This document shows, piece by piece, positions 1 to 5,492 of a DNA stretch of 6,301 nucleotides (position 1 is the first letter of the stretch; each line of letters begins with the position of its first letter). The translations under genes and the position numbers were made by a program. The notes under the pieces are model-generated. The model was not told the DNA's origin. It did not search any database and worked only from the letters and a program-made list of their open reading frames with translations. Source of the DNA: an uncultured Lachnospiraceae bacterium (GTDB taxonomy: Bacteria > Bacillota > Clostridia > Lachnospirales > Lachnospiraceae); NCBI GenBank assembly GCA_934370915.1, contig CAKRNI010000147.1:1-6301 (forward strand). Reading direction: 5' to 3'.

Positions 1-546
1 ATTCCGTTAGGCTTTATGAACGCAACGATCATCCACGTCCCGGTCATCATCGGAGCGATCATCCTTGGACCGAAGTACGGCGCTTACTTAGGACTGGTAT
101 TTGGTGTGACCAGCCTTGTAAAAGCGACCATTGCCCCGGGAGTGACCTCCTTCGTATTCAGCCCGTTCGTCACGATCGGCGGATACAGCGGAAACATGTG
201 GAGTGCCGTGATCGCCATCGTGCCGCGTGTATGCATCGGCATCGTTGCTTATTTTGTTTATAAGCTGATCGTAAAAGTGGCTCACGGAATCAAAGGCAGC
301 CAGACCGTAGCCCTCTGGGTCGCTGGTATCGCAGGAGCTATGACAAACACACTGCTTGTCATGAACGGAATCTATATCTTTTTTGGACAGAGCTATGCGG
401 CTGCGTCCAATAAGGCAGTGGAGCACATCTACGATGTGATTTTAGGAATCATTCTGGGATTTGGTATCCCGGAGGCGATCGTTGCAGGAGTTCTTACGAC
501 GGCTATCACGAAGGTTCTGTTTAAAGTTATGAAAGATAACGGCTGA
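1..546 (+). CDS. ECF transporter S component, substrate unknown (5' end missing)
   Basis: This is the membrane-embedded substrate-binding (S) subunit of an energy-coupling factor vitamin transporter. In this family it works with an EcfT/EcfA1/EcfA2 module, none of which is encoded here. The reading frame is open from base 1: five residues (IPLGF) precede the first Met at 16, and family members usually have a further N-terminal helix, so the true start lies outside the window and the Met at 16 is probably internal. The 181 visible residues are very hydrophobic, with membrane segments near 10-40, 66-90, 103-128 and 140-176. Family-like patterns include IIGAIILGPKYGA (16-28), PRVCIG (75-80) and GAMTNTLLVM (112-121). 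The overall look is of the ECF_trnsprt (PF12822) group, perhaps the pantothenate-type branch, but the ligand cannot be read from sequence. It ends with TGA at 544-546, and the terminator at 717-747 probably serves it. Confidence 0.85.
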   Translation: MPLGFMNATIIHVPVIIGAIILGPKYGAYLGLVFGVTSLVKATIAPGVTSFVFSPFVTIGGYSGNMWSAVIAIVPRVCIGIVAYFVYKLIVKVAHGIKGSQTVALWVAGIAGAMTNTLLVMNGIYIFFGQSYAAASNKAVEHIYDVILGIILGFGIPEAIVAGVLTTAITKVLFKVMKDNG

Positions 547-691
547 TTGGAAAGGCCGGTTATATATGAATACCTTTCAGAAGCGTGGTGCGGCAGCTTC
601 CGGAAGAGAATCAGGTAAAAAAATGAGAGCAGCGGAAAATAAATAACGCTGCAGCTTCTATAATATAATGAAGAGATACTAAATATAGTGA

Positions 692-717
692 CATAAAATC
701 AATACATACATTTTATG
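692..717. repeat. AT-rich perfect inverted repeat, 8-bp arms
   Basis: CATAAAAT (692-699) and ATTTTATG (710-717) are exact reverse complements separated by 10 bases. The last base of the right arm is also the first base of the terminator stem. As DNA it could be an operator-like dyad. As RNA it could be a weak hairpin stacked on or competing with the terminator. No known operator consensus is recognised. Confidence 0.4.
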
Positions 718-747
718 GGGGATAGCGGAACGCTGTTCCCCTTTTTT
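717..747 (+). terminator. Strong intrinsic terminator after the ECF S-component gene
   Basis: An 11-pair stem runs from 717-727 to 731-741 with a GAA triloop (728-730) and two G-U wobble pairs, followed at once by six T residues (742-747). The GC-rich base (GGGG/CCCC) and uninterrupted T-tract fit a Rho-independent terminator on the + strand. The reverse orientation lacks a T-tract. It should end the upstream transcript and insulate the rpmH promoter 124 bases downstream. Confidence 0.9.
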
Positions 748-870
748 AATACAGAAAGACCGAAAAGTAATGTTCCATACAAAGAGCAGAATGTGGATAT
801 GCGGCGAAAAAAAGGAAAAATCATAAGGGAGAAATCCCCATGTTTTAAGGATTTTTTTGAAATTTAGTCT

Positions 871-899
871 TGACGAAGGGCGGCAATTTTTATATAATC
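871..899 (+). promoter_or_regulatory. Housekeeping (SigA-type) promoter of the rpmH cluster
   Basis: The -35 hexamer TTGACG (871-876) and the -10 hexamer TATAAT (894-899) are separated by exactly 17 bases and match the consensus at 5/6 and 6/6 positions. A/T-rich tracts precede the -35. Transcription should start near 906, giving a leader of about 74 nt before the rpmH ATG. The leader holds only a weak GTAC/GTAC hairpin (932-947) and the Shine-Dalgarno AGGAGG (964-969). A strong promoter fits the high demand for ribosomal protein L34. Confidence 0.9.
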
Positions 900-979
900 G
901 ATACGATGCTTCAATATGTCTTAGTTTATATGTACATGAGAAGGTACTTGAATTTAGAGTAAGAGGAGGTGCCGGGTTT

Positions 980-1114
980 ATGAAGATGACATTTCAGCCG
1001 AAGAACACTCAGAGAAAAAGAGTTCATGGTTTCAGAGCGAGAATGGCAACAGCAGGCGGTAGAAAAGTTTTAGCTGCCAGAAGAGCAAAAGGTAGAGCTA
1101 GATTATCTGCTTAA
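980..1114 (+). CDS. rpmH: Large ribosomal subunit protein bL34
   Basis: This encodes a 44-residue, very basic protein of the 50S subunit that binds 23S rRNA. The sequence carries the family signature along its whole length: TFQP at 4-7, VHGFRARM at 15-22, then [14 protein letters not shown] from 26, ending in LSA. The length is the normal family length. The ATG at 980 is chosen because AGGAGG lies at 964-969 (10-nt spacing), and because the longer in-frame TTG reading from 857 would translate straight through the promoter and adds residues absent from the family. It is the first gene after the promoter at 871-899. A terminator-like hairpin follows 6 bases after the stop codon, so most transcripts may carry only this gene. 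Confidence 0.98.
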   Translation: MKMTFQPKNTQRKRVHGFRARMATAGGRKVLAARRAKGRARLSA

Positions 1115-1120
1115 TGAACC

Positions 1121-1166
1121 AAGAGAGTATCCGGAAGTTTAGGAAAACTTTTGGATGCTCTTTTTT
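1121..1166 (+). terminator. Terminator/attenuator hairpin between rpmH and rnpA
   Basis: A long stem pairs 1121-1140 with 1145-1162. AAGAG pairs with CTCTT at the base, a two-base bulge (AG, 1126-1127) follows, then 13 further pairs including three G-U wobbles, closed by a four-base loop (1141-1144). The right arm runs into six T residues (1161-1166). No good promoter is visible between it and rnpA (1167-1217), so read-through from rpmH seems needed to express rnpA. This suggests partial termination that lowers rnpA, yidD, yidC and jag relative to L34. An rpmH-rnpA intercistronic attenuator has been described in E. coli; its strength here is inferred. Confidence 0.8.
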
Positions 1167-1217
1167 GTTATGCGGGATTTTTACGGCTTTATCGACTTAG
1201 TTTTGCAGAGGTATTGA

Positions 1218-1562
1218 ATGAAAAGGTTCAATTCATTAAAGAAAAATCAGGATTTCCAGACGGTTTACCGGGGAGGGAAGTCCTACGCAAACAAATATCT
1301 GGTCATGTACGTGATGGATTCGGGACGGGAAGACACGAGAATCGGAATTTCCGCCAGCAAAAAGGTCGGAAACAGCGTCGTAAGGCACAGGTTCGCGAGA
1401 CTTGTCCGCGAGAGCTTCCGGTTAAATAAGGACATATTAGAAGAAGGAAAAGACATCATTGTTGTCGCACGCGCTGCGGCAAAAGACAAAAATTTCGACA
1501 AGATTGAGAGTGCTTTTCTGCACTTATGCGGGCTTCATAACATTTTAAAAGAATCGAAGTGA
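1218..1562 (+). CDS. rnpA: Ribonuclease P protein component
   Basis: This is the small basic protein subunit of RNase P. It binds the catalytic RNA and the 5' leader of precursor tRNA and so helps mature tRNA 5' ends. The 114 residues match the usual length. The N-terminus MKRFNSLKKNQDFQTVYRGG is typical, as is IGISASKKVGNSVVRHRFARLVRESFR (42-68), which carries the basic RNR helix. Within that helix the usual RNRxKR reads R56-H57-R58-F59-A60-R61, so the Asn and Lys are replaced by His and Ala. The start is supported by AGAGGT (1207-1212) five bases upstream. It lies 103 bases after rpmH, across the hairpin at 1121-1166, and yidD begins seven bases after its stop. Family identity is secure. 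Confidence 0.97.
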   Translation: MKRFNSLKKNQDFQTVYRGGKSYANKYLVMYVMDSGREDTRIGISASKKVGNSVVRHRFARLVRESFRLNKDILEEGKDIIVVARAAAKDKNFDKIESAFLHLCGLHNILKESK

Positions 1563-1569
1563 GTGGTTT

Positions 1570-1779
1570 ATGAAATGGGTTCTGATTGGTCTGATTAAGA
1601 TTTACAGGAAGTTTATCTCTCCCTGTATCGGCCCTCACTGTATTTATACGCCTACCTGCTCCCAGTACGCCATGGAAGCGATCAGAAAATACGGCGCTAT
1701 AAAAGGTACTTATCTTGCTTGCAGGCGGATTTTGAGATGTCACCCGTTTGCAAAAGGCGGTTATGATCCAGTCCCGTAA
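1570..1779 (+). CDS. yidD: Membrane protein insertion efficiency factor YidD
   Basis: This encodes a 69-residue protein of the YidD (UPF0161) family, thought from E. coli work to assist YidC-dependent insertion of membrane proteins at the inner face of the membrane. The family core is complete: KIYRKFISP near the N-terminus (amphipathic, membrane-associating), GPHCIYTPTCSQYAMEA (21-37), a KGTYLACRRILRCHPF stretch (45-60) and the C-terminal GGYDPVP (63-69). Cys24, Cys30 and Cys57 are the usual ones; Cys19 and Cys51 are extra compared with the sequences I recall. It starts seven bases after the rnpA stop with only a poor Shine-Dalgarno (the GTGAGTGG region), which suggests translational coupling to rnpA. 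yidC follows 19 bases after its stop, matching the functional link. Confidence 0.95.
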   Translation: MKWVLIGLIKIYRKFISPCIGPHCIYTPTCSQYAMEAIRKYGAIKGTYLACRRILRCHPFAKGGYDPVP

Positions 1780-1798
1780 AAAACCCAGGAGGTAAGAT

Positions 1799-3049
1799 AT
1801 GGTTTTGACGAAGGCTGGTTCCATTCTGGGACCGATCGCGACTGTCCTTGGCTATGTCATGGACATCCTCTTCAGATTTACGAGCAGCTTCGGCGTGTTC
1901 AACGTAGGTCTGTGCATTATTCTGTTTACGATCGTAATGAAAACACTGATGATACCGCTGACGATCAAACAGCAGAAAACCACAAAACTCATGTCTGTCA
2001 TGAATCCGGAGATCCAGGCGATCCAGAAGAAGTATAAAGGAAAGTCGGATCAGGAATCCATGCAGCGTCAGAATGTGGAGATTCAGGCTGTTTACGAGAA
2101 GTACGGCACAAGCATGACGGGCGGATGTCTTCCGCTGCTGATCCAGATGCCGATCCTTCTTGCACTGTACCGTGTCATCTACAATATTCCGGCATACGTT
2201 CCGTCTGTCCGCGTTTATTTCGATAACGTTGTAACCCCGTTAATGGGACAGGCTGACTATGCTCAGAAGTTACAGGAAATCACAAATATCGCAACCGCTT
2301 GCGGCGGAAAATTAGACAAGTTTGATTTCACAAATGCAAACCGTCTTGTAGACATGCTCTATAAATTCTCCACATCCCAGTGGGGAGAGCTTCAGTCACT
2401 GTTCCCGGCAATCTCTGATGTGATCGGACAGAATGCTGCTGTTGTCGAGAGAATGAACACGTTCCTCGGCTTAAATATGGCAGAGGCACCGGGCTGGGTA
2501 CCGTCCTTCGCATGGATCATCCCGGTTCTCGCGGCAGTATCCCAGTGGTTCAGCACAAAGCTCATGAGCGGAAATCAGCCGTCCACATCCGCAGATGCAG
2601 AGAATCCGATGGCGCAGTCCATGAAGACTATGACAACGACAATGCCGTTATTCTCCGCGTTCATCTGTATCACGATGCCGGCAGGTCTTGGTATCTACTG
2701 GATCGCGACCAGCGTTGTTACAATTATCCAGCAGCTCATCGTTAACGCGTACATGGATAAGGTAAACATCGATGATATGATCGCAAAGAACCTGGAAAAG
2801 GTAAATAAGAAACGTGCGAAACAGGGACTTCCGCCGGCTAAGGTAACTCAGAATGCTACTGCATCCTTAAAAGCAATTAAGGCTGAGGAGGAGAAGGAAA
2901 AAGCTGCTGAGGAAGTTAAGAAGGAAAAGATCGCAAAGCAGATCGAGGAGTCCAGCAAGTACTACAACACCAACGCAAAACCGGGAAGTCTCGCTTCCAA
3001 AGCAGCGATGGTCCAGAAGTACAATGAGGCACATGATAAGCGAAAATAA
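1799..3049 (+). CDS. yidC: YidC/Oxa1-family membrane protein insertase
   Basis: This integral membrane insertase of 416 residues inserts and folds membrane proteins, alone or with SecYEG. Membrane segments are visible near 33-54, 109-130, 236-256 and 282-318, the last probably two helices. Hallmarks are PLTIKQQK (53-60) with the charged cytoplasmic hairpin NPEIQAIQKKYKGK (69-82), GGCLPLLIQMPILLALYRVI (108-127), and MPAGLGIYWIATSVVTIIQQ (293-312). The groove Arg of TM1 appears as Lys48. It is much longer than Bacillus YidC (about 260 residues), because the segment between the second and third membrane spans (about 131-235) is enlarged and a Lys/Glu-rich tail (about 320-416) is present, probably cytoplasmic and ribosome-contacting. 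There is no lipobox or long signal peptide. AGGAGGT (1787-1793) sits five bases before the ATG. jag follows 15 bases after the stop, as in many Firmicutes. Confidence 0.96.
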   Translation: MVLTKAGSILGPIATVLGYVMDILFRFTSSFGVFNVGLCIILFTIVMKTLMIPLTIKQQKTTKLMSVMNPEIQAIQKKYKGKSDQESMQRQNVEIQAVYEKYGTSMTGGCLPLLIQMPILLALYRVIYNIPAYVPSVRVYFDNVVTPLMGQADYAQKLQEITNIATACGGKLDKFDFTNANRLVDMLYKFSTSQWGELQSLFPAISDVIGQNAAVVERMNTFLGLNMAEAPGWVPSFAWIIPVLAAVSQWFSTKLMSGNQPSTSADAENPMAQSMKTMTTTMPLFSAFICITMPAGLGIYWIATSVVTIIQQLIVNAYMDKVNIDDMIAKNLEKVNKKRAKQGLPPAKVTQNATASLKAIKAEEEKEKAAEEVKKEKIAKQIEESSKYYNTNAKPGSLASKAAMVQKYNEAHDKRK

Positions 3050-3064
3050 TAAGGGGGTTCTGTT

Positions 3065-3778
3065 ATGGAAATGATTACAGTGACTGCGAAAACTGTGGAA
3101 GATGCAATCACACAGGCATCCCTGCAGCTCGGTGTGAGCAGTGATCGGATTCAGTATGAGGTCGTTGAAAAGGGAAGTGCCGGAGTTCTCGGCGGACTTT
3201 TTGGTTCCAAGCCGGCAGTGATCCGTGCGAAGAAGATCGAGACCGTTGACGATAAGGCCGTAGATTTCCTGAATTCCGTTTTCGACGCGATGGGCCTTGC
3301 CGTTGACGTGGAAGTGAAAATGAATGAAGAGGAAAAGGAGATGGATGTCAACCTGACCGGCGAGGAGATGGGACTTCTCATCGGCAAGAGAGGACAGACA
3401 CTCGATTCTCTTCAGTATCTTGTAAGCCTTGTTGTAAATAAGGAATCTGAGGACTATTTAAGAGTCAAGCTGGATACCGAAAATTACAGAGAGAGAAGAA
3501 AAGAAACACTGGAGACTCTCGCAAAGAATATTGCTTACAAAGTAAAGCGGACAAGACGTCCGGTTTCCTTAGAGCCGATGAACCCGTACGAGAGACGGAT
3601 CATCCACTCTGCACTCCAGAACGATAAATACGTATTCACAAAGAGCGAAGGTGAGGAGCCGTTCCGCCATGTTGTGATCGCGTTAAAGAAGGAAGAGCGC
3701 AGGGAGAGAAGACCGAGATACGAGAGACGCGAAAGAACAGCCGGTTCTGAGAGCAGCTATCGTAACAGTCAGGAATAA
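3065..3778 (+). CDS. jag: Jag/KhpB RNA-binding protein (Jag-N, KH, R3H)
   Basis: This is the SpoIIIJ-associated protein, also called KhpB or EloR, a cytoplasmic RNA-binding protein. In other Firmicutes it pairs with KhpA and affects cell elongation and division. The 237 residues show the expected order. The Jag-N domain (1-57) carries the KGSAGVLGGLFGSKPA motif (36-51). The KH domain (about 62-137) has its GxxG loop at G107-K108-R109-G110. The R3H domain (about 145-208) has its R-x3-H signature at R177-H181 after LEPMNPYE. The last 30 residues are rich in Arg and Glu and then Ser, probably disordered. AAGGGGG (3051-3057) seven bases before the ATG supports the start. It follows yidC by 15 bases and is probably the last gene of this transcript, since two hairpins follow. 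Confidence 0.95.
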   Translation: MEMITVTAKTVEDAITQASLQLGVSSDRIQYEVVEKGSAGVLGGLFGSKPAVIRAKKIETVDDKAVDFLNSVFDAMGLAVDVEVKMNEEEKEMDVNLTGEEMGLLIGKRGQTLDSLQYLVSLVVNKESEDYLRVKLDTENYRERRKETLETLAKNIAYKVKRTRRPVSLEPMNPYERRIIHSALQNDKYVFTKSEGEEPFRHVVIALKKEERRERRPRYERRERTAGSESSYRNSQE

Positions 3779-3789
3779 GAATGAATCAT

Positions 3790-3827
3790 TCAGCCATGCT
3801 CCGCATTAGTCGGGAACGCATGGCTGA
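3790..3827. terminator. Hairpin after jag, possible weak terminator
   Basis: TCAGCCATGC (3790-3799) and GCATGGCTGA (3818-3827) form a perfect 10-bp stem 11 bases after the jag stop. A short inner helix is possible (3800-3803 with 3811-3814). The downstream run is only ATTTGCTGT, so the U-tract is poor. It may be a weak terminator or an mRNA 3'-end stabilising or processing structure; termination is inferred from position only. Confidence 0.45.
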
Positions 3828-3857
3828 TTTGCTGTAAACAGAGCAGATATCGCAATA

Positions 3858-3884
3858 AGAGGGGTTGCCTATGGCAGCCCCTTT
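3858..3884 (+). terminator. Second hairpin between jag and mnmE, terminator-like
   Basis: Twelve continuous pairs join 3858-3869 to 3873-3884, including two G-U wobbles, around a TAT triloop. The core is GGGG/CCCC with GCC/GGC. Only three T residues close the right arm and GTGC follows, so release would be inefficient. It overlaps the -35 of the candidate mnmE promoter, so the same bases may serve as the end of the jag transcript and the start of the mnmE transcript. Confidence 0.5.
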
Positions 3885-3894
3885 GTGCTATGAT
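3865..3894 (+). promoter_or_regulatory. Candidate extended -10 promoter for mnmE-mnmG
   Basis: A -35-like TTGCCT (3865-3870, 4/6) stands 18 bases before TATGAT (3889-3894, 5/6). The latter is preceded by TGC, giving an extended -10 (TGnTATGAT) that can offset a weak -35. Transcription would start near 3901, leaving a leader of about 109 nt before the mnmE ATG. The leader includes a small hairpin with TCCGC/GCGGA arms (3917-3921 and 3938-3942). The site lies after the post-jag hairpins, where a new promoter would be expected. Confidence 0.5.
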
Positions 3895-3997
3895 AGGGTG
3901 ACTAATTATGTGATTATCCGCGGGTTTGCAGGACCTTGCGGAGACAGAGAATAGAAGATCATTCCGCCGTGTATCCAAAGATACGGGCGCATGTGAC

Positions 3998-4006
3998 AGG
4001 ATGGAG
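3998..4006 (+). promoter_or_regulatory. Ribosome binding site that sets the mnmE start
   Basis: AGGATGGAG contains AGGA (3998-4001), eight bases before the ATG at 4010. The other in-frame ATG, at 4001, lies inside this element and has no usable Shine-Dalgarno of its own. This favours 4010 as the mnmE start. Confidence 0.6.
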
Positions 4007-4009
4007 ATT

Positions 4010-5386
4010 ATGGAATATACAGATACGATTGCAGCGATCGCCACGGCGATGGGAAATTCGGGAATCGGGATCGTGAGGATCAGCGGTGAGAATGCGGTTG
4101 AGGTTGCGGAGAAGGTATTCCGCACGCCGGGAAAGAAAAAACTTTCGGAGGCAGAGAGCCACACGATCCATTATGGCTATATCTATGACGGGAACGAGAC
4201 CATCGATGAGGTCCTTTTGATGCTCATGAGGGGACCGAGAAGCTACACGGCGGAAGATACCGTGGAAATTGATTGTCACGGCGGAATGCTGGTCACAAGA
4301 CGGATTCTTGAGACGGTTTTAAAGGCGGGAGCAAGACTGTCGGAGCCGGGAGAATTTACGAAACGCGCGTTTTTAAACGGCAGGATCGATCTTTCCCAGG
4401 CGGAGGCGGTCATTGATGTCATCAACGCGAAAAATGAATATGCCCTGCAGTCGTCTGTGAGCCAGCTTCGCGGCAGTGTATCGAAGGAGATCCATGGGAT
4501 CCGCGACCGGATCCTCTACGAGATCGCATTTATCGAGTCGGCGTTAGATGATCCGGAACATATTTCCCTTGACGGATATGGGGAAAAATTACTTGGAGTC
4601 GTTCTTTCCGTGAAGAAGAAGCTTGAGAAACTGATCCGGTCTTCATCCAACGGACGGGTAGTTTCTGAGGGCGTAAAGACTGTCATTTTAGGAAAACCGA
4701 ACGCCGGAAAATCGTCTTTGATGAATGTCCTTGTGGGCGAGGACCGTGCTATTGTTACGGATGTGGCAGGAACTACGAGAGATATTCTTGAGGAACACAT
4801 CTATCTTCAGGGAATCAGCCTGAATGTTGTTGATACCGCGGGAATCCGGGATACGGAGGACGTGGTGGAGAAAATTGGCGTTTCCCGTGCCATGGAAGAG
4901 GCAAAAAAGGCAGATCTCATTATCTACGTTGTGGATGGTTCAAGGCAGCTGGATGAGAATGATTACCAGATCATGGACTTTATCAAAGACCGGAAGGCTG
5001 TGGTGCTTTTGAATAAGAGTGATCTGGAGCCGGTGGTGTCTGCGGATGAGGTTGAACAACGGTCCGGGCATAAGGTGATTGGAATCTCCGCGAAGGAGGA
5101 GACGGGGATCGACCTTCTGGAAGAGGAAATCAAGGCATTATTTTATGAGGGTGAGATCGACTTCAACGATCAGGTCATGATCACGAATGTGCGCCATGTG
5201 AAGGCTTTAAAAGATGCTTTTCAGAGCATATCCATGGTGGAGAACAGTATTGAGAACGGCATGCCGGAGGATTTTTATTCGATCGATCTTATGGATGCGT
5301 ATGAGAAGCTGGGACTGATCGTTGGGGAGTCTGTGGAGGACGATCTGGTGAATGAGATCTTCAGTAAGTTCTGTATGGGGAAATAG
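4010..5386 (+). CDS. mnmE: tRNA uridine-5-carboxymethylaminomethyl modification GTPase MnmE
   Basis: MnmE is a dimeric GTPase that works with MnmG to add an aminomethyl-type group to C5 of wobble uridine U34 in certain tRNAs. The 458 residues match the family length. The folate-binding N-domain spans about 1-120 (GIGIVRISG at 18-26, DCHGG at 88-92, EPGEFTKRAFLNGRIDLSQAEA at 112-133). A helical domain surrounds the G domain of about 220-375, where GKPNAGKS (228-235), GTTRD (254-258), DTAGIRDTED (275-284), NKSD (335-338) and SAKEETG are the G1 to G5 elements. The C-terminal FCMGK carries the conserved Cys455. The ATG at 4010 is preferred over the ATG at 4001 and the far TTG at 3926, because of the ribosome binding site and because family proteins begin just before DTIAAI. 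It probably has its own promoter (3865-3894). mnmG follows after 106 bases. Confidence 0.97.
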   Translation: MEYTDTIAAIATAMGNSGIGIVRISGENAVEVAEKVFRTPGKKKLSEAESHTIHYGYIYDGNETIDEVLLMLMRGPRSYTAEDTVEIDCHGGMLVTRRILETVLKAGARLSEPGEFTKRAFLNGRIDLSQAEAVIDVINAKNEYALQSSVSQLRGSVSKEIHGIRDRILYEIAFIESALDDPEHISLDGYGEKLLGVVLSVKKKLEKLIRSSSNGRVVSEGVKTVILGKPNAGKSSLMNVLVGEDRAIVTDVAGTTRDILEEHIYLQGISLNVVDTAGIRDTEDVVEKIGVSRAMEEAKKADLIIYVVDGSRQLDENDYQIMDFIKDRKAVVLLNKSDLEPVVSADEVEQRSGHKVIGISAKEETGIDLLEEEIKALFYEGEIDFNDQVMITNVRHVKALKDAFQSISMVENSIENGMPEDFYSIDLMDAYEKLGLIVGESVEDDLVNEIFSKFCMGK

Positions 5387-5413
5387 GACAGAAATATGTA
5401 TTGGACAGAAAAT

Positions 5414-5448
5414 GTCAGCTGAGATCAGTATGAGGAACTGGTGCTGAC
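5414..5448 (+). other. Bulged hairpin in the mnmE-mnmG spacer
   Basis: GTCAGC (5414-5419) pairs exactly with GCTGAC (5443-5448), and ATCAGT (5424-5429) pairs with ACTGGT (5437-5442) with one G-U wobble. The result is a 12-pair stem with a four-base bulge (5420-5423) and a seven-base loop (5430-5436). No T-tract follows, so it is not an ordinary terminator. A smaller CTGT/ACAG hairpin (5449-5462) stands next to it. The spacer before it holds a 9-base direct repeat, GGACAGAAA, at 5386-5394 and 5403-5411. It may influence mRNA processing or mnmG translation, but no known RNA family is recognised. Confidence 0.4.
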
Positions 5449-5492
5449 CTGTGAAGTGACAGTAAGGAATTGACAAGAAAAGAGGAAATAAA

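Larger units (their letters stand above)
547..870. other. Non-coding spacer between the S-component gene and the rpmH promoter
   Basis: No convincing gene lies in these 324 bases. From left to right they contain: a 26-codon ATG frame (566-646) with a weak upstream GGAAAGG; a 10-base palindrome CTTCCGGAAG (597-606); an inverted repeat GCAGCG/CGCTGC (629-634 and 647-652, loop 12) without a T-tract; overlapping TATAAT hexamers (659-669) without a matching -35; an AT-rich inverted repeat (692-717); a strong terminator (717-747); one near-match to a DnaA box (TGTGGATAT, 792-800); a small GGGA-GAAA-TCCC hairpin (827-838); and A/T tracts just upstream of the rpmH promoter (849-869) that could act as an UP-type element. 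The first part is probably the 3' untranslated region of the S-component mRNA. Confidence 0.6.

Noticed and set aside
566..646. 26-codon ATG frame encoding a basic peptide (starts MNTFQKRG)
   Set aside because: It has only a weak GGAAAGG ten bases upstream, no recognisable family, and overlaps dyad sequences, so chance is the simpler explanation.
659..669. Overlapping TATAAT hexamers as a promoter for a small RNA ending at 747
   Set aside because: No -35-like hexamer or TGn extension lies at the right distance; the bases there are A-rich.
792..800. DnaA-box-like TGTGGATAT, suggesting an origin between 547 and 870
   Set aside because: It is a single site with one mismatch to TGTGGATAA. I saw no cluster of boxes, and dnaA is not in the window.
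857..979. In-frame TTG extension that would lengthen rpmH to 85 residues
   Set aside because: It runs through the -35 and -10 elements and the leader, lacks a ribosome binding site, and the added residues have no counterpart in the L34 family.
3926..4009. In-frame TTG extension adding 28 residues to MnmE
   Set aside because: Family proteins begin just before DTIAAI. The extension is rich in Arg and charged residues with no family similarity, and the ribosome binding site supports 4010.
3790..4164. Minus-strand open frame of 124 codons over the jag-mnmE spacer and mnmE start
   Set aside because: It overlaps the conserved mnmE N-terminus and shows no family motif; it is a shadow of the + strand gene.
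5396..5447. Very short ATG frames (8 and 11 codons) in the mnmE-mnmG spacer
   Set aside because: They are too short and lack ribosome binding sites and recognisable sequence.
5470..5475. Perfect TTGACA just before mnmG as a promoter -35
   Set aside because: A -10 would fall at about 5493-5498, on the mnmG start codon, where the sequence is not TATAAT-like. It is most likely coincidence.
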